Below are positions 1-7,684 of a stretch of DNA of 64,000 bases, one piece after another (the first letter of the stretch is position 1; every line of letters begins with the position of its first letter). The translations under genes were made by a program, and so were the position numbers. This DNA comes from Actinomycetota bacterium (lineage in GTDB: Bacteria; Actinomycetota; Acidimicrobiia; Acidimicrobiales; Ilumatobacteraceae): assembly GCA_009701715.1 (NCBI GenBank), contig WLJO01000009.1, forward strand, positions 1-64,000, written 5' to 3'. The notes under the pieces were generated by a model. That model was not told the origin of the DNA. It saw nothing but the letters and a program-made list of their open reading frames with translations, and made no database searches.

Positions 1-51
1 CGACAACATCAACGACAACATCAACGACGACAACAACGCTGGCGTAGGCCG
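1..51. repeat. Short tandem repeat at window edge
   Basis: Two and a half copies of a 12-bp unit (CGACAACATCAA) run into more CGACAAC units. It lies just downstream of the mtnA stop. It could be the edge of a low-complexity coding region (Val/Asp-rich on the minus strand) or an intergenic repeat; the window ends too soon to tell. Confidence 0.5.
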
Positions 52-1098
52 TCAGCGTGGTGCTGCGGCCGCCATGTCCGTTGGGGCGATCCGCCCTGCG
101 GGGGTGAGGAACCCGGTAACGAATCGGGCCGGGGTCACGTCGAACCCCCAGTTCCGTGCTCGGGTTGCGGGCGGACCGACCGGACCGCCGTTCACGATCA
201 GCACCTCGTCCTCGTCGCGTTCCTCGATCGGGATCGACGCGCCATCGGGGCAACCGAGGTCGAACGTTGACCACGGCAGCGCGACGTAGAACGGCACCCC
301 GGCAACGGCCGCTGCGTATGCCTTCAGGCTCGTCCCGATCTTGTTGGCGGTGTCCCCGTTCGCGGCAACCCGATCGGCCCCGACAATCACGAGGTCCACG
401 AGGCCGTTGGTGAGGAGATGACCCGCAGCGTTGTCGACGACCAGGGTGTGCGCGATCCCGGCATCGGCGAGTTCCCACGCTGTCAGCGCCGCGCCTTGGT
501 TCCTCGGCCTCGTCTCGCTCACCCAGACGTGGACGTCGATACCCTCCGCGTGCGCCAGGTACACCGGGGACGTGGCGGTCCCGAGTTCGATGCACGCAAG
601 TCGACCGGCATTGCAGTGCGTCATCACCTGCACCTGGCGCCCGGCCTGCTGCGCCCGCTCACGGATGAGGTCGAGGCCTGCAGCGCCGATCCGGCGGCAC
701 TGATCCACGTCCTCGTCGGCGAGCACGACCGCGAAGGCACGGAGCGCCGCCTCGCGATCGCTGTCATTCAGTTCGCGGGCGACGTCCAGACAGCGCTCGA
801 GCGCCCACCGCAGGTTGACCGCAGTCGGGCGAGTAGCGGCAAGGAGGTCCGCCGCACGGTGCAGCGCGCCGAGTGAGGTGTCGCTGCGCGCTGCAAGGGC
901 CATGCCGTAGGCAGCGGACACACCGATCAACGGCGCGCCGCGGACCGTCATGTCCGCAATTCCCGCTGCCGCATTCGCGACGGTGTACCAACGTGCATGA
1001 AGCAGCGCATGCGGAAGGCGGCGCTGGTCGATCACCACCACGGGCGAATCATTGTCAGCGGATTCCCACCAGATCGTGCGGGTCGGAGCACTTGTCAC
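52..1098 (-). CDS. mtnA: S-methyl-5-thioribose-1-phosphate isomerase
   Basis: Isomerises 5-methylthioribose-1-phosphate to the ribulose form in the cytosolic methionine salvage pathway. The 348-residue product has the usual MtnA length. It carries the RGAP substrate loop (residues 53-56), the catalytic Cys162 in THCNAG and the catalytic Asp242 in GADRV followed by the conserved NGDTANKIGT stretch. The frame stays open upstream, but I chose the GTG at 1098: homology begins there (TRTIWW), and a TACAGT hexamer ends exactly 6 nt before it, so the mRNA is probably leaderless. It is divergent from the nuclease gene with only 23 bp between. No other methionine-salvage gene lies in the window. Confidence 0.93.
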   Translation of the reverse strand: MTSAPTRTIWWESADNDSPVVVIDQRRLPHALLHARWYTVANAAAGIADMTVRGAPLIGVSAAYGMALAARSDTSLGALHRAADLLAATRPTAVNLRWALERCLDVARELNDSDREAALRAFAVVLADEDVDQCRRIGAAGLDLIRERAQQAGRQVQVMTHCNAGRLACIELGTATSPVYLAHAEGIDVHVWVSETRPRNQGAALTAWELADAGIAHTLVVDNAAGHLLTNGLVDLVIVGADRVAANGDTANKIGTSLKAYAAAVAGVPFYVALPWSTFDLGCPDGASIPIEERDEDEVLIVNGGPVGPPATRARNWGFDVTPARFVTGFLTPAGRIAPTDMAAAAPR

Positions 1099-1104
1099 AC
1101 CCTG

Positions 1105-1110
1105 ACTGTA
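1105..1110 (-). promoter_or_regulatory. Leaderless -10 element of mtnA
   Basis: TACAGT on the minus strand, 6 nt before the GTG of mtnA. It overlaps by two bases (the shared TA) the hexamer of the divergent nuclease gene. Confidence 0.5.
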
Positions 1111-1114
1111 GAAC
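1109..1114 (+). promoter_or_regulatory. Candidate -10 element of the nuclease lipoprotein gene
   Basis: TAGAAC, 7 nt before the ATG at 1122. The last base is C rather than T, so this is the weaker of the two overlapping elements. Confidence 0.35.
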
Positions 1115-1121
1115 GATCGAC

Positions 1122-1667
1122 ATGGCTCGCCCCGGACAGACTGTGCTCCGCACGCTCGCTGTTGTTGCGCTGTCTGCCGCAGCAGCAATGTCCCTCTCTG
1201 GTTGCCGCGCCGGCGACACTCACGTGCCACCGACATCCTCGGCACAGGTGGTCCCGGCAAACGCAACGGTGTCCCATGTCGTCGACGGCGACACGGTGGA
1301 CCTACTGATCGGCAAGCGCCGAGTCCGCGTCCGCCTCATCGGCATCAACACCCCCGAGACCGTGGACCGGCGGCGGCCCATCGAGTGCTTCGGTCCACAG
1401 GCAAAAGACACCACCCGGTCGCTGCTGCCGCCGGGCACGGCGGTCCGGGTGGAGCGCGACACCGAGCCGCGGGACGACTACGACCGGCTGCTCGTCTATT
1501 TGTACCGCGCGGCGGACGGCCTGTTCGTCAACTACGAACTCGCGCGGCGCGGCCTTGCGGTGCCGCTGCGCATCGCGCCGAACATTGCTCACGCACCAGA
1601 CTTTGCCTCGGCTGCCCGGCAGGCCGAGCGAGAGGGTCTCGGCCTATGGTCCGCGTGCCCGCGCTAG
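1122..1667 (+). CDS. Thermonuclease-family lipoprotein
   Basis: A secreted, lipid-anchored staphylococcal-nuclease-like enzyme (181 residues) that probably cuts extracellular nucleic acid. A signal peptide ends in the lipobox LSGC with Cys28. The SNase domain follows: DGDT (55-58), RLIGINTPE with Arg71 and Glu79 matching the catalytic Arg35 and Glu43 of the S. aureus enzyme, and Arg122 in YDRLLVYLY matching Arg87. The metal-ligand Asp40 position is Asn76 here (INTPE instead of VDTPE), a variant also common in bacterial homologues. The frame is open further upstream across mtnA, but the ATG at 1122 begins the signal peptide. Confidence 0.88.
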   Translation: MARPGQTVLRTLAVVALSAAAAMSLSGCRAGDTHVPPTSSAQVVPANATVSHVVDGDTVDLLIGKRRVRVRLIGINTPETVDRRRPIECFGPQAKDTTRSLLPPGTAVRVERDTEPRDDYDRLLVYLYRAADGLFVNYELARRGLAVPLRIAPNIAHAPDFASAARQAEREGLGLWSACPR

Positions 1668-1689
1668 CCATCCCGATAGCGTCACCCTC

Positions 1690-2523
1690 GTGAGCACGCT
1701 CGCCGAACGTCTGGGATACGCGCCGGACGCCAAACTGGTCATCATCAGTTGCGACGACCTCGGCTCGTCCCACGCGGCCAATGTCGGGGTCTACGCAGCG
1801 CTGCGCGAGGGTGCCGCATCCTGCGCTTCGCTCATGGTGCCCGCACCATGGGCGCACCATGCGGCGGCGATGTACCGGGGCGACGACCTCGGGGTGCACC
1901 TCACGCTCAACGCAGAGCACCCGCTGTACCAGTGGGGCCCCATCACGCATGCGCCATCGCTTCTCTCGGGCGGCGGTGGGTTCCCCTCAAGCATCGACGA
2001 CCTCTGGGAGCACGCCGATGCCGAGGAGGTGCGGCGTGAGTGCAGGGCGCAGATCGAACGAGCGATCGTCTGGGGCGTCGATGTCACGCACCTGGCACCG
2101 CACCTCAGCGCTATCACGCTCCGACCCGAGTTCTTCGACGTGTACCTGGACCTCGCTGTCGAGTTCCGTCTCCCGATCCGCCTCCCCTCAACCGTCACGG
2201 CGGACCGGGCCGGGTTCCCCTTCCGGAGCCTTGCCGCCGAGGAAGGGATCGTGTTCCCCGACCACTTCAACCACGACTGGCGGCCGGGCAGCCGGGACCG
2301 CGTGTTTGAGGCGCTTGCGTCGCTGAAGCCCGGGGTCACCGAGATCCACGTGCAACCCGTCATCGACACCCCCGAGGTGCGCGCCATCTCCGACGACGCC
2401 GAGGGCTGGATCGATGACTACCGGCTCGTGGTGGACAACGCTGCCGACGTGCGGGCCGCCATCAGCACAGCAGGGGCCTCCCTGATCGGCTACCGCGCCC
2501 TGCGCACCGCGATGCGCTCGTAG
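1690..2523 (+). CDS. ChbG/HpnK (YdjC) family deacetylase
   Basis: A metal-dependent deacetylase-fold protein of 277 residues, related to chitooligosaccharide deacetylase ChbG and hopanoid HpnK. The family motif CDDLGSSHAANVGV (residues 21-34) supplies the metal and catalytic Asp pair and Asn, GVHLTLN contains His70, and a His-rich HLAPHLS segment follows near residue 125. The start is GTG at 1690, 22 nt after the nuclease stop; longer in-frame starts lie inside the nuclease gene. The substrate is unknown: an N-acetylated sugar is the family expectation. Confidence 0.85.
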   Translation: MSTLAERLGYAPDAKLVIISCDDLGSSHAANVGVYAALREGAASCASLMVPAPWAHHAAAMYRGDDLGVHLTLNAEHPLYQWGPITHAPSLLSGGGGFPSSIDDLWEHADAEEVRRECRAQIERAIVWGVDVTHLAPHLSAITLRPEFFDVYLDLAVEFRLPIRLPSTVTADRAGFPFRSLAAEEGIVFPDHFNHDWRPGSRDRVFEALASLKPGVTEIHVQPVIDTPEVRAISDDAEGWIDDYRLVVDNAADVRAAISTAGASLIGYRALRTAMRS

Positions 2524-2563
2524 CCTGACCATCAGCGTTCGCAGCAACGAGAACGGCCGCTGG

Positions 2564-2800
2564 CTAGCGGGTGGCGATGCGCCGGATCGCGTCGGCGGCG
2601 GCACCGGATTTGAGCACCTCGAAGAGCATTCCCGTGTGCCCCTCGGCCTTTAGGCGGCCCGACATGAACGCAACGGCCGGATCCGACGACGCCTCGGCAG
2701 CGGGAATGCTGATCACGAGCGTCGCATCGTCGGGCCCCTCGACCGCCTCGTCCTTCTTGCCGAACGACACCCGGTACTGCACGGCAGGCCCGTCCGTCAC
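2564..2800 (-). CDS. Small SCP2-like protein
   Basis: A 78-residue protein whose second half (AFMSGRLKAEGHTGMLFEVL) resembles the end of SCP2 sterol-carrier domains, which bind hydrophobic ligands. It starts at a GTG overlapping the mca stop codon (GTGA), so translation is probably coupled to mca. Much shorter than a full SCP2 domain (about 100 residues), it may be a half-domain or work with another protein. Function unproven. Confidence 0.7.
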   Translation of the reverse strand: MTDGPAVQYRVSFGKKDEAVEGPDDATLVISIPAAEASSDPAVAFMSGRLKAEGHTGMLFEVLKSGAAADAIRRIATR

Positions 2801-3708
2801 TGCACGCGCTCGCGGATGCCGACGAACAGGTCGTCCTCGAACTCGCCCTCGTTCGGCATGCCCACATGCGACTGCGCGAGCACCCAGTCCTCCCAGGGGT
2901 AAACGGCGGCCAGTTCGTCATCGTCCAGGCCGAACCACCAGGCCTCGTTCGGGTCGACCTGGGTGGCGTGCGCCCGCAGCGCGCCGGACCTCGCCCAGAG
3001 GAACTCAGCGATGTGGAGTCGCGTGGTGATCCGGTGGTCGTGGCCGGGTCGGTCCAGCCACGCCTGCTCGAACGGGGACTTGCCCCGGAGGCGCAGCAGT
3101 TCCTCGTGAACGGCGACGAGCCTCGCCTTGGACCATACCGTGTAGTACAGCTTGAGCGGTTGCCAGGGCTCGCCAGCGTCGGGGTACCACGACGCCTCCC
3201 CCGCTCGCTCGAACGCGAGCACCGAGGCCTCGTGGACCCGCACGTGGTCGGGGTGGGGGTACCCACGCTGATCGTCGGAGTAGGTGAGGACGACGTGCGG
3301 GCGCTCACGGCGCAGCACAGCAACGAGACGGCCTGCCGCATCGTCGAGCGTGGCCTGGTGAAAACAGTCCGGGTGCTCGTTCGCCGCGGAGTCCTTCATC
3401 CCGGAATCCCGATAGTCGAGCATGACGACCTCGTCGAAGCCGATGATGCGTGCGGACTCCTTGAGCTCGAGCGGTCGGAGTTCGGCGAGGCGGACCTTCT
3501 CCTCCTGCTCGCTCAGCCCATGGAACGGGCCTCCTAGCTCACGCAGCGACGGGTTCTGGAGGTCGCCCTCCTCGCCGCCGGTGCAGCAGACGAGAACCGT
3601 GCGGGCCCCCTCGGCCTTGTAGCGGGCCATCGTGGGCGCGCCCTTCGAGGCCTCATCATCGGGGTGTGCATGCACGGTCAGGATGCACAGCGGCGCCTCT
3701 TGCGACAT
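2797..3708 (-). CDS. mca: Mycothiol S-conjugate amidase
   Basis: A zinc amidase that cleaves mycothiol-toxin conjugates to release exportable mercapturic acids; the deacetylase MshB is its paralogue. The 303-residue product has the metal motif AHPDDE (14-19), the TGGEEGDLQNPSL segment and HPDH (152-155). The DAGEPW-LYY and LRAHATQVDPN segments favour Mca over MshB. Two adjacent ATGs exist (3711, 3708). I chose 3708 because TAGCCT ends 7 nt before it, fitting leaderless initiation. It is coupled to the downstream SCP2-like gene and implies a mycothiol-producing actinobacterium. Confidence 0.9.
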   Translation of the reverse strand: MSQEAPLCILTVHAHPDDEASKGAPTMARYKAEGARTVLVCCTGGEEGDLQNPSLRELGGPFHGLSEQEEKVRLAELRPLELKESARIIGFDEVVMLDYRDSGMKDSAANEHPDCFHQATLDDAAGRLVAVLRRERPHVVLTYSDDQRGYPHPDHVRVHEASVLAFERAGEASWYPDAGEPWQPLKLYYTVWSKARLVAVHEELLRLRGKSPFEQAWLDRPGHDHRITTRLHIAEFLWARSGALRAHATQVDPNEAWWFGLDDDELAAVYPWEDWVLAQSHVGMPNEGEFEDDLFVGIRERVQ

Positions 3709-3715
3709 CATCCTC

Positions 3716-3721
3716 AGGCTA
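3716..3721 (-). promoter_or_regulatory. Leaderless -10 element of mca
   Basis: TAGCCT on the minus strand, 7 nt before the ATG at 3708 and 4 nt before the alternative ATG at 3711. Confidence 0.45.
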
Positions 3722-3758
3722 GCGGTGCCAGCGACACCGCTCGTCCGCACGGACGACA

Positions 3759-3764
3759 TAGTGT
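3759..3764 (+). promoter_or_regulatory. Leaderless -10 element of the PEBP lipoprotein gene
   Basis: TAGTGT, 7 nt before the ATG at 3772. No Shine-Dalgarno sequence is present. Confidence 0.5.
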
Positions 3765-3771
3765 CAGCACA

Positions 3772-4443
3772 ATGCGTTGCCGACTTGCCTTGTTCTCCCT
3801 CGCCGCCTGCACCTTCGTCGTGGGTTGTGCCAGCGACGGACGGGGACTGCGGCCGGAGAACAGCGGGACGAAGTCGATCGTCAAGGACACCACCGCACCA
3901 ACCGACGAGACAACCGACGAGTTCACCGACGAGTTCACCGACGAGATGCTGCCCGGCGAAGAGGGCGACGGGGGGGATCCGAGCCTGTCGGACCCCGAGG
4001 GGTTCGACACCATGTCGATGAGGACTCCGTTCGCCCAGGACGCAGCCATCCCCGTCCGCTTCACGTGTGACGGGCTCAACCTCTCGCCCGCAATCACGTG
4101 GGAAGGGCTACCTGAGGGAACGGTAGAGGTGGCCATCCAGGTGGTCGATCTCGAGGCCGAGGACTACACGCACTGGGTCATCGCTGGGCTGAAGCCCGCC
4201 GCAGGCGGAATCGGTGAGGGCGAGGTGCCCGTCGGCGCGATTCAGGCAAGAAACAGCAAGGGAACCGTCGGGTACGACGGGCTATGCCCCCCGAAGGGCA
4301 GCCTCCACAACTACCTGTTCGAGGTTGACGCCCTCGACTCGGCAATCACGCTCGCCGAGGGAACCGATGTCGAGACGATGCTGCAGGCCGTCGGCGCCGC
4401 AACCATCCAGTCAACGAGCATGAGTGGAACCTTCAGCCGCTAG
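3772..4443 (+). CDS. YbhB/YbcL (PEBP) family lipoprotein
   Basis: A 223-residue exported lipoprotein with a phosphatidylethanolamine-binding-protein fold (Raf-kinase-inhibitor-like). The signal peptide ends with lipobox VVGC. It is followed by an acidic linker containing two copies of the 4-residue unit DEFT, then the PEBP domain: FTCDGLNLSPAITWEGLP, THWVIAGLKP and GYDGLCPPKGSLHNYLFEVDAL, which carries the ligand-pocket residues. Bacterial members have no settled role. It is divergent from mca and ends before a bidirectional hairpin. Confidence 0.88.
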   Translation: MRCRLALFSLAACTFVVGCASDGRGLRPENSGTKSIVKDTTAPTDETTDEFTDEFTDEMLPGEEGDGGDPSLSDPEGFDTMSMRTPFAQDAAIPVRFTCDGLNLSPAITWEGLPEGTVEVAIQVVDLEAEDYTHWVIAGLKPAAGGIGEGEVPVGAIQARNSKGTVGYDGLCPPKGSLHNYLFEVDALDSAITLAEGTDVETMLQAVGAATIQSTSMSGTFSR

Positions 4444-4473
4444 CGCTCCCGCCAGGGCACCCCGATCCCGGCA

Positions 4474-4526
4474 GATCTCGGTCTGTTCCAGGCGGGCGGA
4501 GGGGTCGCCAGGAATAGACCGAGATC
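4474..4526. terminator. Bidirectional hairpin between convergent genes
   Basis: A 16-bp stem with one mismatch (left arm GATCTCGGTCTGTTCC at 4474-4489, right arm 4511-4526) with a nested GGCG/CGCC pair in the loop. It sits tail-to-tail between the PEBP and acyl-CoA dehydrogenase genes. No U-tract is present. The arm core TCTCGGT/ACCGAGA recurs at 14495-14543 and, in part, at 23532-23565. Confidence 0.7.
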
Positions 4527-4538
4527 CTGAGGAAGGGG

Positions 4539-5864
4539 TCAGCCGTCGACACCCTCGAGGTATTCGGCGAACTTCTCGATCGCTGCCCGGCGACGCGTCG
4601 GCACATGCTCGCTCGGCACCTCGTGGGGGCGGTAGTCCTTGAGGACCTGGCGTGCCACGGTCACCTTGTGCACCTCGTCCGGGCCGTCGTAGATCCGCGC
4701 CGCACGGGCGTGGCGGTACATCGACTCGAGCGGCAGGTCCGTCGTGTAACCGAGCGAGCCGTGCACCTGGATCGCGCGATCGATCACGTTGTACAGCACT
4801 TTGGCGCCCCAAAACTTGATGACACCAATCTCCACACGCGCATCGCTGTAGTGCTTGCCCGCGGCGTGCAACTGGTCCATCTTCCACGCTGCCTGCAGGG
4901 TGAGCAGGCGGGCCGCCTGCCGCTCGGCGTAGCTCTCCGCGATGTAGTCCTGGATCATCTGCTTCTCGGCAAGGATCGAGCCGTGCGTGTACCTCGAGAG
5001 GGAGCGCTCACACATGATGTCGAACGCACGACGGCTCTGGCCGAGCCAGCGCATTGCATGATGGATACGGCCGGGCCCCAGTCGCTTCTGGGCGAGCGCA
5101 AAGCCCTGGCCGATGCCGTCCTTGCCACCGACGATCGCGTCGAACGGCACCCGGACGTTGTCGTAGATGATCTCGGCGTGCCCGCCGGGCTCTCCGGTCT
5201 TGTGATCGGGCTCACCCATCGTGGGGACATCCCGCAGGATGTTCACGCCCTTGGTCTTCGTCGGGACGATGAACATCGAGAACGCCTTGTACGCACTCGT
5301 ATCGGCATCGCCCGTGCGCGCCATCACCAGGAGGAAGTCACTCACCGAGGCATTGGACGAGAACCACTTGTGGCCGTTGATGACCCACTCGTCACCGTCG
5401 AGCATTGCGTTTGTCGTGAGCAGCGTGGGGTCCGCACCGGCACCGGGCTCGGTCATCGAGAAACACGAGCGGTACTTGCCGGCGAGCAACGGCTCCATCC
5501 AGTCCTTCTTCTGCTGCTCCGTCCCGCCCACCGCGATGAGCTCGGCGTTGCCGGAGTCGGGCGCGTTGTTGCCGAAGATCGAGGGGCCGTACGGGGTCTG
5601 GCCGAGGATCTCGTGCATCAGGCCGAGCTTCACCTGGCCGAAGCCCAGACCGCCCATGTCCGGCGGGAGGTGCGCTGCCCACAGGCCCTTCTTCTTGACC
5701 TCTTCCTTCATCGGATCGGTGATGCTCTTGAACTGCGCCCGCCCTGCATCGGAGCGCCAGTGCTCGGCGAGCGTCTCGAGGGGGAAAATCTCCTCCCGCA
5801 CGAACGTCTCCATCCAGTCCAGCTTCTTCTGGAACTCTGGCTCGGTCTCGAAATCCCATCCCAT
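4539..5864 (-). CDS. Acyl-CoA dehydrogenase family protein
   Basis: An FAD-dependent acyl-CoA dehydrogenase (441 residues) for fatty or branched acyl-CoA oxidation. Recognisable segments are MGGLGFGQ, the FAD-loop CFSMTEPGAGADP, INGHKWFSSN, and the C-terminal ARIYDGPDEVHKVTVAR. Where classical enzymes have the catalytic Glu (YEGT), this has YDGPDEVH, as in the ACAD10/11-like subfamily. A GGGGGA Shine-Dalgarno lies 8 nt before the ATG, unlike the many leaderless neighbours. It is monocistronic. Confidence 0.92.
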   Translation of the reverse strand: MGWDFETEPEFQKKLDWMETFVREEIFPLETLAEHWRSDAGRAQFKSITDPMKEEVKKKGLWAAHLPPDMGGLGFGQVKLGLMHEILGQTPYGPSIFGNNAPDSGNAELIAVGGTEQQKKDWMEPLLAGKYRSCFSMTEPGAGADPTLLTTNAMLDGDEWVINGHKWFSSNASVSDFLLVMARTGDADTSAYKAFSMFIVPTKTKGVNILRDVPTMGEPDHKTGEPGGHAEIIYDNVRVPFDAIVGGKDGIGQGFALAQKRLGPGRIHHAMRWLGQSRRAFDIMCERSLSRYTHGSILAEKQMIQDYIAESYAERQAARLLTLQAAWKMDQLHAAGKHYSDARVEIGVIKFWGAKVLYNVIDRAIQVHGSLGYTTDLPLESMYRHARAARIYDGPDEVHKVTVARQVLKDYRPHEVPSEHVPTRRRAAIEKFAEYLEGVDG

Positions 5865-5998
5865 GTTGGTTATCCCCCGCTGTACGCCGTTCCGACGAGT
5901 GGCGGCACCCCGCCGTCACGCCCCCATCATCGCCCGTCCCGAGCGACAACGTCGAACCGGATCAGTGGCGCCAGACCCGAGCCGGACCGGCAGCCACC

Positions 5999-6004
5999 TA
6001 ACCT
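5999..6004 (+). promoter_or_regulatory. Candidate leaderless -10 of the CPBP gene
   Basis: TAACCT, 8 nt before the GTG at 6013. Confidence 0.35.
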
Positions 6005-6012
6005 CGGTCGCT

Positions 6013-6654
6013 GTGGAGACGGTGCTGACCTACGTGGTGCTCGCCGTGGTCGGCGTGCGCCTGCTCACCGCCGCTCGACTTGCGCTCACGGGCCGCGGCC
6101 GCGCCACCGTGGTCGAGGTGGCCCGACGGGTCCGCTGGCGCCACGTCTGGCCCGTGCCCCTCGTGCTCACCGCCGTCGCCACGGTCGCCACCCTCCTCTT
6201 GGCGGTGCCTGGGCTCGACTGGGGTTGGTGGACGGCGATCGGTGGCCAGGGCAACCCGATTGCGGGAACGACAGACCGGACGACGGGAACCGTCTGGGAG
6301 TGGATCATCCCGCTCGCGTTCCTCCTGCTCGTCCTCCCCTCCCTGCCGCTGTTCGCGCTCGCCGAGGAACGGATGTTCCGCCAGGGCGCCGAGCAGTGGA
6401 CCTTCGCCCGTCGAGCCCGGAAGGTGCTGGCGTTCGGACTCGTTCACCTCATCATCGGGATCCCGATCGCGGTTGCGCTCGCCCTCAGCGTCGGCGGCGT
6501 CTACTTCATGAACGTCTACCTCCGCCGCTTCCGCTCGACACGCGAGCCGCGTGAGTCCGTCATGGAGAGCACCACTGCACACGCGACGTACAACGCGTTC
6601 ATCCTCACCACCGGACTCGTCCTCGTCGTCTTCAGCGCGTTCGGCGTCGCGTAG
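6013..6654 (+). CDS. CPBP family intramembrane glutamic endopeptidase-like protein
   Basis: A polytopic membrane protein of 213 residues. It carries the three motifs of CPBP (CAAX protease/bacteriocin-processing, Abi) proteins: EExxxR at 118-123 (EERMFR), a His in a FxxxH-like helix (FGLVHLII, His145) and HxxxN at 190-194 (HATYN). It has four to five hydrophobic segments. The GTG at 6013 begins the hydrophobic N-terminus; the frame is open upstream only as antisense of the acyl-CoA dehydrogenase. Target unknown. The SDR gene follows after 34 bp. Confidence 0.72.
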   Translation: METVLTYVVLAVVGVRLLTAARLALTGRGRATVVEVARRVRWRHVWPVPLVLTAVATVATLLLAVPGLDWGWWTAIGGQGNPIAGTTDRTTGTVWEWIIPLAFLLLVLPSLPLFALAEERMFRQGAEQWTFARRARKVLAFGLVHLIIGIPIAVALALSVGGVYFMNVYLRRFRSTREPRESVMESTTAHATYNAFILTTGLVLVVFSAFGVA

Positions 6655-6688
6655 GCAGGGCGGTACAGTCGGCGGAGGAGGGACCGTC

Positions 6689-7555
6689 ATGAGCACACTC
6701 GAGGGCAAGCGCATCGTCGTTACCGGGGCTACCCGTGGACTGGGTAGGGGGTTTGCGCTCGGTCTGGCCGCGGCAGGCGCGCGGCTCGTCGTGAACGGCA
6801 CCAATGCCGCGCTTGCCGAGCAGGTCACCGAGGAGATCCGCGCTGCCGGCGGCACCGCCGAACCGGTTGTCGGATCGGTGACCGACGACTCGCTCGCCGA
6901 GCGGCTCATCACCACGTGCATGGAGCGCTACGGCGGCGTCGACTCGGTGGTGAACAATGCAGGCATCGTGCGCGACCGAACGCTCATGAACATGACCCCC
7001 GACGAGTTCGACGAGGTGATCGCGGTGAACCTGCGCGGCACCTGGTCCGTCAGCCGCCACGCAGCGCGCGCGATGAAGGCCACCGGCGGGCACCTGCTGC
7101 AGATTTTCTCCAACTCGGGCTTCACCGGCTCGATCGGCCAGACCAACTACGCGGCCTCCAAGGCCGGCGTGATGGGGATGCTCTACGCGTGGGACGTTGA
7201 GCTCTCCCGCTTCAACATTCGCACCAACGCGCTGTGGCCGATTGCCGAGACCGACATGACCCAAGTGGTCTTCGACATGGCCAAGAAGCGCTCCGAGGAG
7301 ACGGGCAAGCCGGTCCCCTCCGCAGCGGACCTCGGCTTCGGCACGCCGGAGACCATTGCGCCGCTCGTGGTCTATCTCTGCAGCGACCGCGCCTCACACC
7401 TGCGCAGCCAGTTGTTCACCTTCAACGGTCGCAAGCTGGCACTCTGGTCGCACCCGAAGGAGACGTGGATCGAGCGCAAAGAGTCCTGGACGCTCGACGA
7501 GCTGGACGCGGCGATGCGCAACTCCGAGGAGAAGGTGTACGTCGTGCCGATGTGA
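6689..7555 (+). CDS. Short-chain dehydrogenase/reductase
   Basis: A classical SDR of 288 residues with NAD(P)-binding TGATRGLGRG (12-21), NNAG (89-92), catalytic Ser in FSNSGF and YAASK with Tyr154 and Lys158. A long C-terminal tail (KLALWSHPKETW onward) resembles bacterial SDRs that act on acyl or steroid-like substrates. It has a strong GGAGGAGGG Shine-Dalgarno. It lies 129 bp before the hydantoinase operon on the same strand and could share its transcript. Substrate unknown. Confidence 0.85.
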   Translation: MSTLEGKRIVVTGATRGLGRGFALGLAAAGARLVVNGTNAALAEQVTEEIRAAGGTAEPVVGSVTDDSLAERLITTCMERYGGVDSVVNNAGIVRDRTLMNMTPDEFDEVIAVNLRGTWSVSRHAARAMKATGGHLLQIFSNSGFTGSIGQTNYAASKAGVMGMLYAWDVELSRFNIRTNALWPIAETDMTQVVFDMAKKRSEETGKPVPSAADLGFGTPETIAPLVVYLCSDRASHLRSQLFTFNGRKLALWSHPKETWIERKESWTLDELDAAMRNSEEKVYVVPM

Positions 7556-7684
7556 CCCGGATGTGCTCGCTCCGCAGCGGTGCTGCCGCGTCGCCTGTCA
7601 CGGCAGCGCAACTTCCGCCGAACGGTCCCGTCCGGGCCCGCCGGCCACAGCCTGATCCAACCACCGACCCCAGAGGGACACGAC

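Noticed and set aside
1-51. CRISPR-like repeats
   Set aside because: The 12-bp unit is directly tandem with no spacers.
4605-6554. Very long plus-strand open frame over the acyl-CoA dehydrogenase gene
   Set aside because: It is the antisense shadow of a GC-rich gene. The protein is Arg/Pro/His-rich without family features; only the part from 6013 in another frame is real.
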